64,000 nt of DNA from Spirochaetales bacterium UBA6872 (GCA_002452215.1 DKCO01000055.1:62001-126000); one strand, 5' to 3'; shown: positions 35,083 through 43,676, counted from the first letter of the stretch. Translations and numbers: made by a program. Notes: generated from the letters alone by a model not told the origin.

Positions 35083-35109
35083 AAAAAAAACGCATCTAAA
35101 AAGATGCGT
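35083..35109 (-). terminator. Rho-independent terminator of the tRNA gene
   Basis: On the minus strand ACGCATCT and AGATGCGT form an 8-pair stem with a 4-base loop, followed directly by eight T. It starts 12 bases past the 3' end of the tRNA. Confidence 0.85.
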
Positions 35110-35120
35110 CTTCAAGTATA

Positions 35121-35193
35121 TCGGCCCTCAGAGATTTGAACTCTGGACCAAGGGATTATGAGTCCCCTGCTCTGACCGCTGAGCTAAAGGCCG
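35121..35193 (-). tRNA. tRNA with CAT anticodon (tRNA-Ile2 lysidine type likely, or elongator tRNA-Met)
   Basis: On the minus strand a full cloverleaf can be folded. The acceptor CGGCCTT pairs with AGGGCCG with discriminator A, and the D stem is GCTC/GAGC. The anticodon arm is GGGGA-CTCATAA-TCCCT with anticodon CAT, and the T arm is CAGAG-TTCAAAT-CTCTG. It is 73 bases long without CCA, which is not encoded. The C1-G72 pair rules out the usual C1xA72 initiator mismatch. The anticodon-arm and variable-loop text (GGGGACTCATAATCCCTTGGTC split across arms) resembles E. coli ileX, so tRNA-Ile read as ATA after lysidine modification is favoured. Elongator Met cannot be excluded. Confidence 0.9.
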
Positions 35194-35369
35194 AATAAAG
35201 CTAAGCTATGCCATTGTAACCAAATTGGCCTTGTCTAGCAATAGTAATGAATAAAATAATTGTTTTTTGATATCAGTTACAAAAACAAAGATCTTATGGT
35301 ATATTTAACTTGATGTTTTGCTGAGAGTTTTGACTCTCTTTGAATTTTCTCTGGAAATGGGAGAAGAGT

Positions 35370-36098
35370 ATGCTAAGGATATCTGTTTGCGATGATAGCG
35401 ATGTCGATAGAATAAGTATTGCAAACAATATTAAGTCGTATATGTCAAACCATCCAGAACATGATATAAAGTTCGATTTGTATCCATCACCTGTTGATAT
35501 TCTAGATTCATTTGAGAAAATAGGTGTTCCAGATATTGCTTTGTTGGATATATGCATGCCAGGTGTTTTGGGAACTGAATTAGCAAGCAAAATCCAGTCA
35601 TACAATGAAAGCATCGATATCATATTCCTTACTACTAGCGCCGATTATGCGCTTGATGCCTTTTCTTTGCATGTTGCAGATTACATACAAAAACCTTTTA
35701 CACAAGAGAGATTTGATGATTCTTTGACAAGAGTCATATCATCAAGGCTTGAGAAAAAATGGATTGTTGTTTCTTCTGATGGGATAATATATCGCATAGC
35801 TTTCAAGGATATCATTTATGTCGAGACATATGACAAGCGGAGGGACTTTGTACTTTCTAGTGGCAAACGATTATCGACATGGCTTGCGGCAAGCGAGTTG
35901 AAAAAAAGCCTTATGTGCAACAAGAGCATGGTTCTATGTGGTGCATCTTATATTATAAATATGGACCATGTTTGCAACATCTTAAATACAAGTTTGGTTA
36001 TGGATAATGGTGAAACTATTCCAGTCCCTCGTCGAATAAGGTCGCAAATCAAAGAGCAATTCTTCGAGTTTTATATAAACAAGGCAAAGAAATTATGA
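35370..36098 (+). CDS. LytTR-type response regulator
   Basis: A 242-residue regulator. The receiver domain has the acidic pair CDDS near the start, phospho-acceptor D60 in ALLDICMPG, and K108 in IQKPF. The LytTR DNA-binding domain spans about residues 135-240 (IVVSSDGIIYRIAFKDIIYVETYDKRRDFVLSSGK and on). It is AgrA/VirR-like. The start at 35370 is chosen for the MLRISVCDDSD opening; an in-frame ATG-like start at 35340 is less likely. Its stop overlaps the kinase start by ATGA. A pair of direct repeats 37368-37398 after the kinase gene is its probable target. Confidence 0.9.
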   Translation: MLRISVCDDSDVDRISIANNIKSYMSNHPEHDIKFDLYPSPVDILDSFEKIGVPDIALLDICMPGVLGTELASKIQSYNESIDIIFLTTSADYALDAFSLHVADYIQKPFTQERFDDSLTRVISSRLEKKWIVVSSDGIIYRIAFKDIIYVETYDKRRDFVLSSGKRLSTWLAASELKKSLMCNKSMVLCGASYIINMDHVCNILNTSLVMDNGETIPVPRRIRSQIKEQFFEFYINKAKKL

Positions 36099-37366
36099 GA
36101 ACAATGATTGTTATGCTTATTGTAGTCATTGCTATTTCCTCGATTCACATAGCAGCTGCTTTGCTACTAGAGGAGAGACGGTTTTCTATAAAGAAGACAG
36201 CTTTCTTGTGGTTAATGGCGGGAGTTGTCCTCTTTTTCGATCTTTTCTTTTGCTACAAGTTCTTGCCTAAAATCTTTCGATTGCCAGTTTCGCTTACGAT
36301 TGCATATATCTACTATTGGATAACATTCATTTATGCGTCAGCAGATGGATTTTGGAAAAAATGCTATTTATGGCTCACTTATGGTTGTGTTTTTTGTATT
36401 TCATGGACGATTTCCTCATATTTTTGCAAAATCGTGTTCCCTGATAAAGCAATTTGGATTACTTATCTTATATGTAGCATAATGCATGTGATCATATGCT
36501 TACCGCTTTTGTTCCTCTATCGAGAGTATGCACGGCCATTGATAAAAGAAGTCAGCGGTTTTCGTGCAAAGAGGTGGAGACCATTATGTGGTGTTTCTAT
36601 GCTTTTCTTTTTTATTTTTGTACTTCTACTGTCTAAGATAAAGGATGATGATGAGATAGACTTTGTGATCTTAGCGCTTTTCTCTTTGGTTGTTTGGGCT
36701 TTTGTTGCAGCTAACATTCTTTGTATAAGCAATATCTATTTTATGAGAAAAGAGGCAAGGAATGAGCTTATAAAGCAAAAGAATGATTATTTGATGGCTT
36801 ATTTGGATAGTGCTAGGAAAACAGAGCAAGAGAGCAGAAGGCTAAAGCATGATTTACGGCATCATAATGAGCAAATTGCATACATGGCTCGTGAGAATGA
36901 TACAGAGGGAATTTTGCGATATTTATGTCTGAACGAAGAGAATCGAAGTGAGAGTGTTCCATTCTATTCTTTGCATATCATGGTCAATGGAATCCTGTCT
37001 TCATATGCGAGAAAAGCAAAAGATGCATCAATTGGATATATAGCAAAGGCTGATATAAAGTCTGAATCCAAAATAAGTGATGTCGATTTTGTTTCAATTT
37101 TGGCAAATCTTCTCGAAAATGCACTCAATGCATCTGTTGAAGTAAATGCTAAGACTCCCATTATGATATGCGTCAGGGAGTTCGGTGCAAAAACTGTTAT
37201 CACAGTAAGCAATCAATGCAAACCAAATCTTAAGCTTGAGGATGGCTTGCCAGCTATGCGCTCAACTGGTATCGATAGCATCCTTTATTCATCAAAGCAA
37301 TACAATGGAGATGTCAATTATGTAGTCAAGGATTCGATTTGTACAGCTTGTGTTATCCTCAATTGA
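36095..37366 (+). CDS. AgrC-like sensor histidine kinase
   Basis: A 423-residue kinase. About six to seven membrane helices lie in the first 220 residues (MIVMLIVVIAISSIHIAAAL, FLWLMAGVVLFFDLFF and others). A cytoplasmic catalytic part follows: phospho-histidine box RRLKHDLRHHNEQIAYM, N box ILANLLENALNAS and a GIDSILYSSKQYNG glycine region of GHKL type. This layout is the AgrC/ComD class that responds to small signals, often peptides. No peptide precursor or processing gene is seen nearby. It overlaps the LytTR regulator by four bases. The signal could be the metabolite handled by the operon downstream. Confidence 0.88.
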   Translation: MRTMIVMLIVVIAISSIHIAAALLLEERRFSIKKTAFLWLMAGVVLFFDLFFCYKFLPKIFRLPVSLTIAYIYYWITFIYASADGFWKKCYLWLTYGCVFCISWTISSYFCKIVFPDKAIWITYLICSIMHVIICLPLLFLYREYARPLIKEVSGFRAKRWRPLCGVSMLFFFIFVLLLSKIKDDDEIDFVILALFSLVVWAFVAANILCISNIYFMRKEARNELIKQKNDYLMAYLDSARKTEQESRRLKHDLRHHNEQIAYMARENDTEGILRYLCLNEENRSESVPFYSLHIMVNGILSSYARKAKDASIGYIAKADIKSESKISDVDFVSILANLLENALNASVEVNAKTPIMICVREFGAKTVITVSNQCKPNLKLEDGLPAMRSTGIDSILYSSKQYNGDVNYVVKDSICTACVILN

Positions 37367-37367
37367 A

Positions 37368-37430
37368 ACCAATTTCGTAATCGAATATACCAATTTCGGA
37401 CTCTCGATAATTACAGAAAATCCTTATGAT
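37368..37430 (+). promoter_or_regulatory. LytTR-type direct repeat and activator-dependent promoter
   Basis: The 10-base sequence ACCAATTTCG occurs twice, at 37368-37377 and 37389-37398, exactly 21 bases apart. That is the spacing of AgrA/LytTR sites (two helical turns). The second copy ends three bases before a poor -35 position (37402-37407, TCTCGA). A good -10 box TATGAT follows at 37425-37430 (17-base spacer from that -35). A weak -35 with adjacent repeats is the usual layout of LytTR-activated promoters. It would drive the aminotransferase operon. Confidence 0.65.
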
Positions 37431-37468
37431 ATCATAGCTGCATCAACGATTGGCTAGGTAGCGTAAAA

Positions 37469-38821
37469 GTGTGCATAATAAAAAGCGATGATATATTCCA
37501 AAGAGATAGATCTGTAATAGCTCCAGGACAGCACTTGCTATATTTCCCAATCGTCGTTGATTCAGTAAAAGATGATATCGTCATCGACTGTGATGGCAAA
37601 TCATACATTGATTTTCTTTCCAGTGCATCATCTTTGAATCTTGGAGGTTCTAACCCAATAGTTAGGAATGCAATTGAAGAGCAATTGATGAAATGTGTCC
37701 ATTATTGCACTTGTTATTCTCTTAACATGCCAATGGTTGAATATGCAGAGCGGCTTATCTCGATATATCCCGGCTCAATCGATGCTAGTGTTTTTTTCAC
37801 ACTTTCTGGCTCAAGTGCCTCAGATATGGCTTTCTATTTGGCAAAAGCCTACACAAAAAGAAAATATATAATTAGTTTCAAAGGTTCTTATCATGGAAAT
37901 ACTTATGCATCTTCAAATCTCTCCGACATGGATGGAGAGGAATTTCCAAAGATGCAAGATGTCTATCATTTCAAATACTACTATGAAGAAGATTGTATTG
38001 AAAAAGAGAACTATGTTGATGAAATCGAAGAGTTTTTTGCTAATGGCATATCGTTGGATGATGTTGCCGCAATATTCATAGAAGCTGTTCAAGGTGATGG
38101 AGGGTTGCATTGTGCTAGAAGAAACTTCATCTTGCAATTGTATTGCTTATGTAAGAAGCACGGGATTCTCTTTATTTGCGATGAAGTGCAACAAGGCTTC
38201 TTTAGAAGTGGATATTGGTTTAGTATCGAGCACTATGGGGTGGTACCTGATGGAATTATCATGGGCAAAAGCCTTGGCGCAGGATTTCCTTTAGGTGCGT
38301 TTGTAGCGAGAAAGGAAATTATGCAAAGCCTTAGTTCAACAGTGAGTGCTTCAACCATTGGTGGCTATCAACTTGCATGTGCAGCAGGCATTGCACAATT
38401 TGATTATATGAGCCAAAGAAGTTTTAGAATAATGCTTCAAGACAAGTCGAAACTCTTCTTTTCATTGTCAAAAGAGCTGATTAGCAAGAAAAGATGCAAT
38501 CTAAAGCTATCTCTTTCTGGTATGGGTTTTTCTTATGGCATCCATGTCTTTGACCAAAAAAACAACAAAGATCGCTTCTCGGCATTTAAAATTGCTTTTC
38601 GTTGTTATGAGACTGGACTTCTGTTGATCTCTTTTTCCGAAAATGTTATTAGGCTCCAGCCTCCATTTTCAATTTCACAAGAAAACTTGGTGAAGGGTTT
38701 TGAATTGCTAGAACGTGCAATATGTGACATAGAGTCTGGGTATATCTCGGATTCTATGCTCTATTTTTATGAAAACAGATACCCGAGAACTGGTAAACAT
38801 TGTCTTGGAGATTTTCAATAA
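37469..38821 (+). CDS. Class III PLP-dependent aminotransferase
   Basis: A 450-residue aminotransferase-fold enzyme, starting with GTG. Class III marks are FTLSGSSASDMAFYLAKAYT, the PLP-phosphate region FKGSYHGNT, IFIEAVQGDGG, FICDEVQQGFFRSG (D238-E239) and the PLP lysine K267 in IIMGKSLGAGFPLGAF. It resembles GABA/ornithine-type transaminases and the amino-lactam racemase relatives. The substrate is unknown, but the transporters beside it suggest an amino acid or derivative. It is the first gene after the LytTR direct repeats. Its stop overlaps the next start (TAATG). Confidence 0.9.
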   Translation: MCIIKSDDIFQRDRSVIAPGQHLLYFPIVVDSVKDDIVIDCDGKSYIDFLSSASSLNLGGSNPIVRNAIEEQLMKCVHYCTCYSLNMPMVEYAERLISIYPGSIDASVFFTLSGSSASDMAFYLAKAYTKRKYIISFKGSYHGNTYASSNLSDMDGEEFPKMQDVYHFKYYYEEDCIEKENYVDEIEEFFANGISLDDVAAIFIEAVQGDGGLHCARRNFILQLYCLCKKHGILFICDEVQQGFFRSGYWFSIEHYGVVPDGIIMGKSLGAGFPLGAFVARKEIMQSLSSTVSASTIGGYQLACAAGIAQFDYMSQRSFRIMLQDKSKLFFSLSKELISKKRCNLKLSLSGMGFSYGIHVFDQKNNKDRFSAFKIAFRCYETGLLLISFSENVIRLQPPFSISQENLVKGFELLERAICDIESGYISDSMLYFYENRYPRTGKHCLGDFQ

Positions 38822-40572
38822 TGGACTATTCGTATCATAGAAATGAGGCAATAATACGAAGCAAAACACGGGAATTCTTTGGAGTAGGTGCTGTTGTAAC
38901 GGCATCTTCATATCTTGTTTTGGTTGTGGATTTCATGCTCATTGGCTGGATCTTGGGCTCTGATGCTCTGGCGGCTGCTGGGCTATGTGATAGTTTTGTC
39001 GATTTAGCAGAGCTGCCGGGGTTTGTTTTTTCTTCAAGTGGTCCTATTGTTGCTGGAATTATGGTTGGAAGAAGGCAATTTGGCAAAGCAAACCAAGTTT
39101 TTACTTTTTCATTCATCTTTACTATTGCTGGGAGCTTGTTATGTTGGTGTCTTCTTCCTTTTTGCAATCTATTTGGAGACTTATTGACAAACAATGGTGC
39201 AATTTCTGGTGAAGTTGCAAGATATGCATTCTATACTATTGCTTCATCGCCATTTATTGGGATTGAACTTGTTTTGTCTGGTTTTGCTATCCTTGATAAT
39301 CATCCGAAGCTTGCAATGGGATCTGTAATTGTTGCAAATGTTGTCAATGTTGCTCTCGATATAGTCTTTATGAAGTTTCTTGAGATGGGTGTTGCTGGGG
39401 CATCTTTGGCATCCTTGATTGGCAATGCAATAGGGATATTTGTTTGCATGCCTTATTTGTTTTTTAAGGATCGCACTCTGAGGTTCAGTTTTTCTTTTTC
39501 TCAATCCAAGGAAGTTGTGTCTGAGTTGATTGCATCGTCATCATCTTTTGCTGTCGATAAGATCAGCCGTGTGGTTTCAGGATTCATTGTAAATGTCTTA
39601 TTGATTTATTTTTCAGGCAATATGGCTGTTGCGCTTTATGCTGTTTATGGCAGGTTGAAGTTTATTTTGAAAATCATTGCAGGCGGTGCGCTCCAGACTA
39701 TTTCATCTCTAGGAAGTTTGCTCTATGGCGAGAGGGATTTCTTTGGTCTTGGAAAGATGTTCTCTATCTTGATCAAGTACACATATTCGATGATAGTTGC
39801 AATTGAGTTATTGCTATTTCTATTTTCGAAGCAATTTCTTCTCTCCTATGGCATTTTGATTCAAAGTGATACTCAAATAGCATTCCGTATTATGCTTTTA
39901 AGTCTTCCTGTTTTTTGGCTAAATGATCTTTTGTCACGGCTTTATTCAGTTATACAAAGACAAAAACTATCTGTTTTGTTGTTTTCTCTTCAAAATCTTG
40001 TACTTAGGGTTTTGATTTTGCTTCTATTTGCTCTTTGCTCCAATGTATTAGATGTGGATAAGCTCATAATTGTTGGAATATGGTGCTTTGCAGTTGAGCT
40101 GTTATCGCTTTTGATTACGCTTGTTGTCGAGAAACTTCGATATAAGAATATAGCGATTTTCGATATGAAGGATTTTGCTTCTCCAGATTGCCACGCATTC
40201 TCTATTTCGGCAAATATCTGTGATGTTGATAATGTTCATAGGGAAATAGAGAGTTTTTGCAACGAGAATGGCATCTCAAAAAAGAAGGGTATTTTCCTCT
40301 CTCTTGCTTTCGAGGAAGTGGTTCTATTCATAATCAAGCAAAATAAGAACATTGCAATGATAGATATATGCCTCTTTTTGGAAAATGGGAATCTAGTTGT
40401 TCGCATCAGGGACAATGGAGCTCAATTCAATCCATTGTCATTTGTTGATGATGAGGATATTTTGCGTCTTAACAATATAAATCTTCTTGATAAGCTTACG
40501 AGCCAGCGATCATATACACGAATTATGAATATGAATAATACTGTGCTCTTTGTCAAATTGGATGATGAATGA
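38821..40572 (+). CDS. MATE-type transporter fused to a C-terminal anti-sigma-like ATPase domain
   Basis: A 583-residue fusion. Residues 1-450 form a MATE-type exporter with about 12 helices (FFGVGAVVTASSYLVLVVDFMLIG, LPGFVFSSSGPIVAGIMVGRR, DIVFMKFLEMGVAGASLAS and others). Residues 457-583 resemble an RsbW-like HATPase domain: helix FLSLAFEEVVLFII where the N box should be, strand LVVRIRDNGAQFNP (glycine box) and closing YTRIMNMNNTVLFVKL. The magnesium-binding asparagine of the N box appears to be missing, so the domain may bind a ligand or partner rather than act as a kinase. The start at 38821 is fixed by TAATG overlap with the aminotransferase. It probably exports a product of that enzyme. 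Confidence 0.82.
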   Translation: MDYSYHRNEAIIRSKTREFFGVGAVVTASSYLVLVVDFMLIGWILGSDALAAAGLCDSFVDLAELPGFVFSSSGPIVAGIMVGRRQFGKANQVFTFSFIFTIAGSLLCWCLLPFCNLFGDLLTNNGAISGEVARYAFYTIASSPFIGIELVLSGFAILDNHPKLAMGSVIVANVVNVALDIVFMKFLEMGVAGASLASLIGNAIGIFVCMPYLFFKDRTLRFSFSFSQSKEVVSELIASSSSFAVDKISRVVSGFIVNVLLIYFSGNMAVALYAVYGRLKFILKIIAGGALQTISSLGSLLYGERDFFGLGKMFSILIKYTYSMIVAIELLLFLFSKQFLLSYGILIQSDTQIAFRIMLLSLPVFWLNDLLSRLYSVIQRQKLSVLLFSLQNLVLRVLILLLFALCSNVLDVDKLIIVGIWCFAVELLSLLITLVVEKLRYKNIAIFDMKDFASPDCHAFSISANICDVDNVHREIESFCNENGISKKKGIFLSLAFEEVVLFIIKQNKNIAMIDICLFLENGNLVVRIRDNGAQFNPLSFVDDEDILRLNNINLLDKLTSQRSYTRIMNMNNTVLFVKLDDE

Positions 40573-40573
40573 T

Positions 40574-41938
40574 ATGAGTGAACATATTGCTTTTCTTTGT
40601 CAACAATATCCTGCTATATCCGATATGATTGAAAACTATGGCGATATTACAATCAATGATTATCTTTCTAGAATTCAGCATCAATGCCTTGATGATATCA
40701 TGCCATCAGATGATTTGATTGATGAGATTGAAGCCTATTTTGTCCCATTTTTCGGTCCAGAGATTGCAATGCAGGCAGCATTGGCAACCAAAAAAAGCAA
40801 ATGCCTTTCGACAGCCAATCATCATCACTTTGCATTTGAATATATGACTGTCCAAGAGAATATCCTATTTGGCTTATATCAACAGCTCGGAAAAGAACAA
40901 CAATGTGTTATTCCTTTTATAGCGGCATCCAATCTCAATCTTACCAATACACTCTATCCTCGTGGTTTGTTGCTCTACGATTGCAATATAGAGGGTGCGA
41001 TGCGCATTCCTTTGTATCATTGGAAGAAGAAAAGAGAATGCATAGCAAGGCTTGAGAGCGTTTCTGAGCAAATGGTTTTCAAAGCAAAGGATAGAGTATA
41101 CAAGGAGGTCAAGAACAATACCATTTCATATCGAATGGGAGATACCATTATTGCTTTTTTTGATGATGTGCTTTTATCGGATGAAGTTATGAAGTGCAAG
41201 ACATTAAGTGATCAAACTACGATTGTTAATGCTATGCTCTCAAAAAGGTATTTCAAAGATAGACAAGAGATGCACCTTTATATGCCACTCGAAACTCTTG
41301 CATCTCGGCTTTTAAAGCGTGATTTGATGCATGAGGATAGTCTTCCATATCGGATATTATTCAATAAAAAACTTAGATCTTTGTTGATTAACAATCTAGA
41401 GGGTGTTGCTGGATGTTGGACGGAAGATATATCGGGAACGCATTTTTTCTGGGGCTTGGATAGTCGAGACATATTGTTTCCGATGCATTTGGCAGAGGAA
41501 AATGGTGAATCCTTTTTAAGCGGAAGGAATTCCTTGGATGAGGATGTTTTTATCCCTTTCAGACGAGAATCGATTTTGGAGTGTTTAGATAAGCATCTTT
41601 TGTTGCCCGGGCTTTTTCTATGTTTTCTTGAAATTCATTTGTTGAGGGATTTTACCGTATTTGGAGGATACTACCAGCCGACATATTTAAAACAAATGAT
41701 CAATGGAGTTGTACGTACTCTTTTGGATTTGAAACTCTTTGAAAGAGAGGCTCTTATCATCAAGAAAAAACAGAATTACATGAGTTTGGGTATTACTTTC
41801 CTGTCTGGTCAAAATGATTTCAAAAAATATCCTATATCGACATTGGAACTATTAAAAGAACCAGTTGAAACAACGCTTTTGGAAGAAAAACTAAGAATCT
41901 TTATCAAGGATTCATTCTGTTTTTTGCAATCAAATTAA
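40574..41938 (+). CDS. Unrecognised protein of about 454 residues
   Basis: I do not recognise this protein. It is soluble, with no signal peptide or membrane segments. Notable parts are a histidine triplet in CLSTANHHHFAFEYMTVQENILFGLY, the phrase SNLNLTNTLYPRGLLLYD, and a C-terminal stretch FLEIHLLRDFTVFGGYYQPTYLKQMINGVV. The histidine/aromatic-rich character looks enzymatic. It is tightly placed, with the MATE-fusion stop at 40572 and the symporter start 11 bases after this stop. In-frame ATG codons at 40562, 40565 and 40574 are possible starts, and none has a clear ribosome site. It probably modifies or ligates the substrate shared by the aminotransferase and the two transporters. Confidence 0.75.
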   Translation: MSEHIAFLCQQYPAISDMIENYGDITINDYLSRIQHQCLDDIMPSDDLIDEIEAYFVPFFGPEIAMQAALATKKSKCLSTANHHHFAFEYMTVQENILFGLYQQLGKEQQCVIPFIAASNLNLTNTLYPRGLLLYDCNIEGAMRIPLYHWKKKRECIARLESVSEQMVFKAKDRVYKEVKNNTISYRMGDTIIAFFDDVLLSDEVMKCKTLSDQTTIVNAMLSKRYFKDRQEMHLYMPLETLASRLLKRDLMHEDSLPYRILFNKKLRSLLINNLEGVAGCWTEDISGTHFFWGLDSRDILFPMHLAEENGESFLSGRNSLDEDVFIPFRRESILECLDKHLLLPGLFLCFLEIHLLRDFTVFGGYYQPTYLKQMINGVVRTLLDLKLFEREALIIKKKQNYMSLGITFLSGQNDFKKYPISTLELLKEPVETTLLEEKLRIFIKDSFCFLQSN

Positions 41939-41949
41939 AGGTGGTAACA

Positions 41950-43575
41950 ATGCTTATTCAAGAGACATGTGATGCATATGGCATGGAAAAGGCACTTGAT
42001 GCGATTGAAAGTGCTCTTGAGAGATATGGATTAGACAAAAAAGAAAGAACTAGGTCAAGACTTTTGTGTGAGGAGGTGATGGCAAGCCTTGTTTCACATG
42101 CAAATAAGAGTGCAAAGCATTTTAGAGTTCGGGTTCGAAGTTGGTTAGGGGAGATAGCTGTTGAGATATCTGCACCTGGGCTGGAATACGAATTTTCAAA
42201 GAGCATCGAAGTCGGGGCAAACCTTGACATGAATGGGCTCGATAACAATGTTGAGGATGCAATAAGGTCGATGATCTTGAAATCCTTTGCAACAGACTTG
42301 AGATATCATAACCAAGATAGTGTGAACTCTGTTAGGATGACTTTGGTAAAATCTGGAAGGAAGCAACTTTATATAACTCTTGTCTCGATGCTCCTCGCAA
42401 TTGTTATTGGAATGGCAATGAGTGCTTTTTCTCCTGAGGCTATCAACAGATTTCTTGATGACAATATCTTCTCATCTATAAAAACAATGTTCATGAATAG
42501 CTTGAAGATAGTCGTTGCTCCTGTTGTATTTTTTTCTATTGTTTCAGCTTTTGGCGAGTTTTGTAATCTCTATGATGTAGGAAAGATTGGAGGCAAGTTT
42601 TTGGCGCTATACATGATTGCATCAATGATTGCAACAGCAATTGGAGTTGCAATAGGGTATTTTGCCGAACCAGGAAGCAAGATTTTCATTTCAGCAATAA
42701 CAAACACGCAACAAAATATGATGGGTATATCTATCAAGGAAATGATTGTTGGGATAGTGCCAGACAACTTCTTCTCTCCGTTTTTGGAGTGCAACACTCT
42801 TCAGCTTATTTTCCTTGCTTCTGTTTGTGGGATTGCAACAAGCATGGTCGGATCAAGATCAAAATCAATTTGGGATTTCTTTACTATTTCGCGGGATTTC
42901 TTTTTGAAACTCACGTCAATTTTGATCAAATGTTTGCCTATTGCTGTTTTTTGTTCCATGTTGTCCTTGGTGCTATCTACAGGATCAGAAACACTTTTGC
43001 CTGTTATAAAGATTTGTCTCTTGTTTGTTGCAGGGCTTGTTTTATTGATGCTTGCGTATGTTTTGCTTTTGATTTTTTTTACAAGATTGAATCCTATTCC
43101 TTTTGTCAAGAAATACAGTTCTGTTATGCTCCAAGTGGCTAGTTCTGCGTCTAGTAACGCTTCTCTTCCATTGAATATGGCCATATGTGAGAAAAAGCTT
43201 GGAATCTCGCCTAAAGTGTATTCATTGTCTCTTCCATTAGGTTCTACTTTGAATATGGGAGGAAAATGTGTTTATCTGGGTATTGCTTCTCTTGCTTTGG
43301 CAAAACTCTATGGAGTCGATATTGCTTCCACAGATCTATTGATGATTGCAACATCGATAATCTTTCTATCTGTTGGCACACCTGGACTTGTGAGTTTGTC
43401 ATTGCTCCTTGCACAGCTCAATGTTCCAATAGAAGCTGTTGGCTTAGTCATGGGGATAGATCCTATTCTTGAAATGCTAAGAACGATGGTCAATTGCTTT
43501 GGCGATATTGCTATTAGTACTGTTGTTGCAAAAAGCAACAATATGCTCAATAAAAATGTCTATGATAATATATGA
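41950..43575 (+). CDS. Dicarboxylate/amino-acid:cation symporter with N-terminal ATPase-like domain
   Basis: A 541-residue fusion. Residues 1-136 resemble a degenerate anti-sigma/HATPase domain (RLLCEEVMASLVSHANKSAKHFRV, then VEISAPGLEYEF). The N-box asparagine and the aspartate of the D-x-G box are both replaced. Residues 137-541 are a DAACS-family symporter with the serine-rich hairpin VASSASSNASLPLNM and the helix break GSTLNMGGKCVYLG. In typical family members this last motif is NMDGT; here the aspartate is glycine, so the substrate or coupling ion may differ. It likely imports the substrate handled by the aminotransferase. AAGGTGG is a good ribosome site for the ATG at 41950; a GTG at 41941 is less likely. 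Confidence 0.85.
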   Translation: MLIQETCDAYGMEKALDAIESALERYGLDKKERTRSRLLCEEVMASLVSHANKSAKHFRVRVRSWLGEIAVEISAPGLEYEFSKSIEVGANLDMNGLDNNVEDAIRSMILKSFATDLRYHNQDSVNSVRMTLVKSGRKQLYITLVSMLLAIVIGMAMSAFSPEAINRFLDDNIFSSIKTMFMNSLKIVVAPVVFFSIVSAFGEFCNLYDVGKIGGKFLALYMIASMIATAIGVAIGYFAEPGSKIFISAITNTQQNMMGISIKEMIVGIVPDNFFSPFLECNTLQLIFLASVCGIATSMVGSRSKSIWDFFTISRDFFLKLTSILIKCLPIAVFCSMLSLVLSTGSETLLPVIKICLLFVAGLVLLMLAYVLLLIFFTRLNPIPFVKKYSSVMLQVASSASSNASLPLNMAICEKKLGISPKVYSLSLPLGSTLNMGGKCVYLGIASLALAKLYGVDIASTDLLMIATSIIFLSVGTPGLVSLSLLLAQLNVPIEAVGLVMGIDPILEMLRTMVNCFGDIAISTVVAKSNNMLNKNVYDNI

Positions 43576-43588
43576 GATTGATTTTTGG

Positions 43589-43625
43589 CTTGCATCCGAT
43601 TAGAGTGGAAGAAGGATGATGCAAG
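43589..43625 (+). terminator. Stem-loop after the symporter gene
   Basis: CTTGCATC and GATGCAAG form a perfect 8-pair stem with a 21-base loop, 13 bases past the symporter stop. The following sequence is GGTTGGCTTTT, a weak T run. It may end the operon or be a partial stop before the lipoprotein gene. Confidence 0.45.
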
Positions 43626-43676
43626 GGTTGGCTTTTGCCTATAGCTTAAAATATAGTTTGATGAATAGTGAATTTT

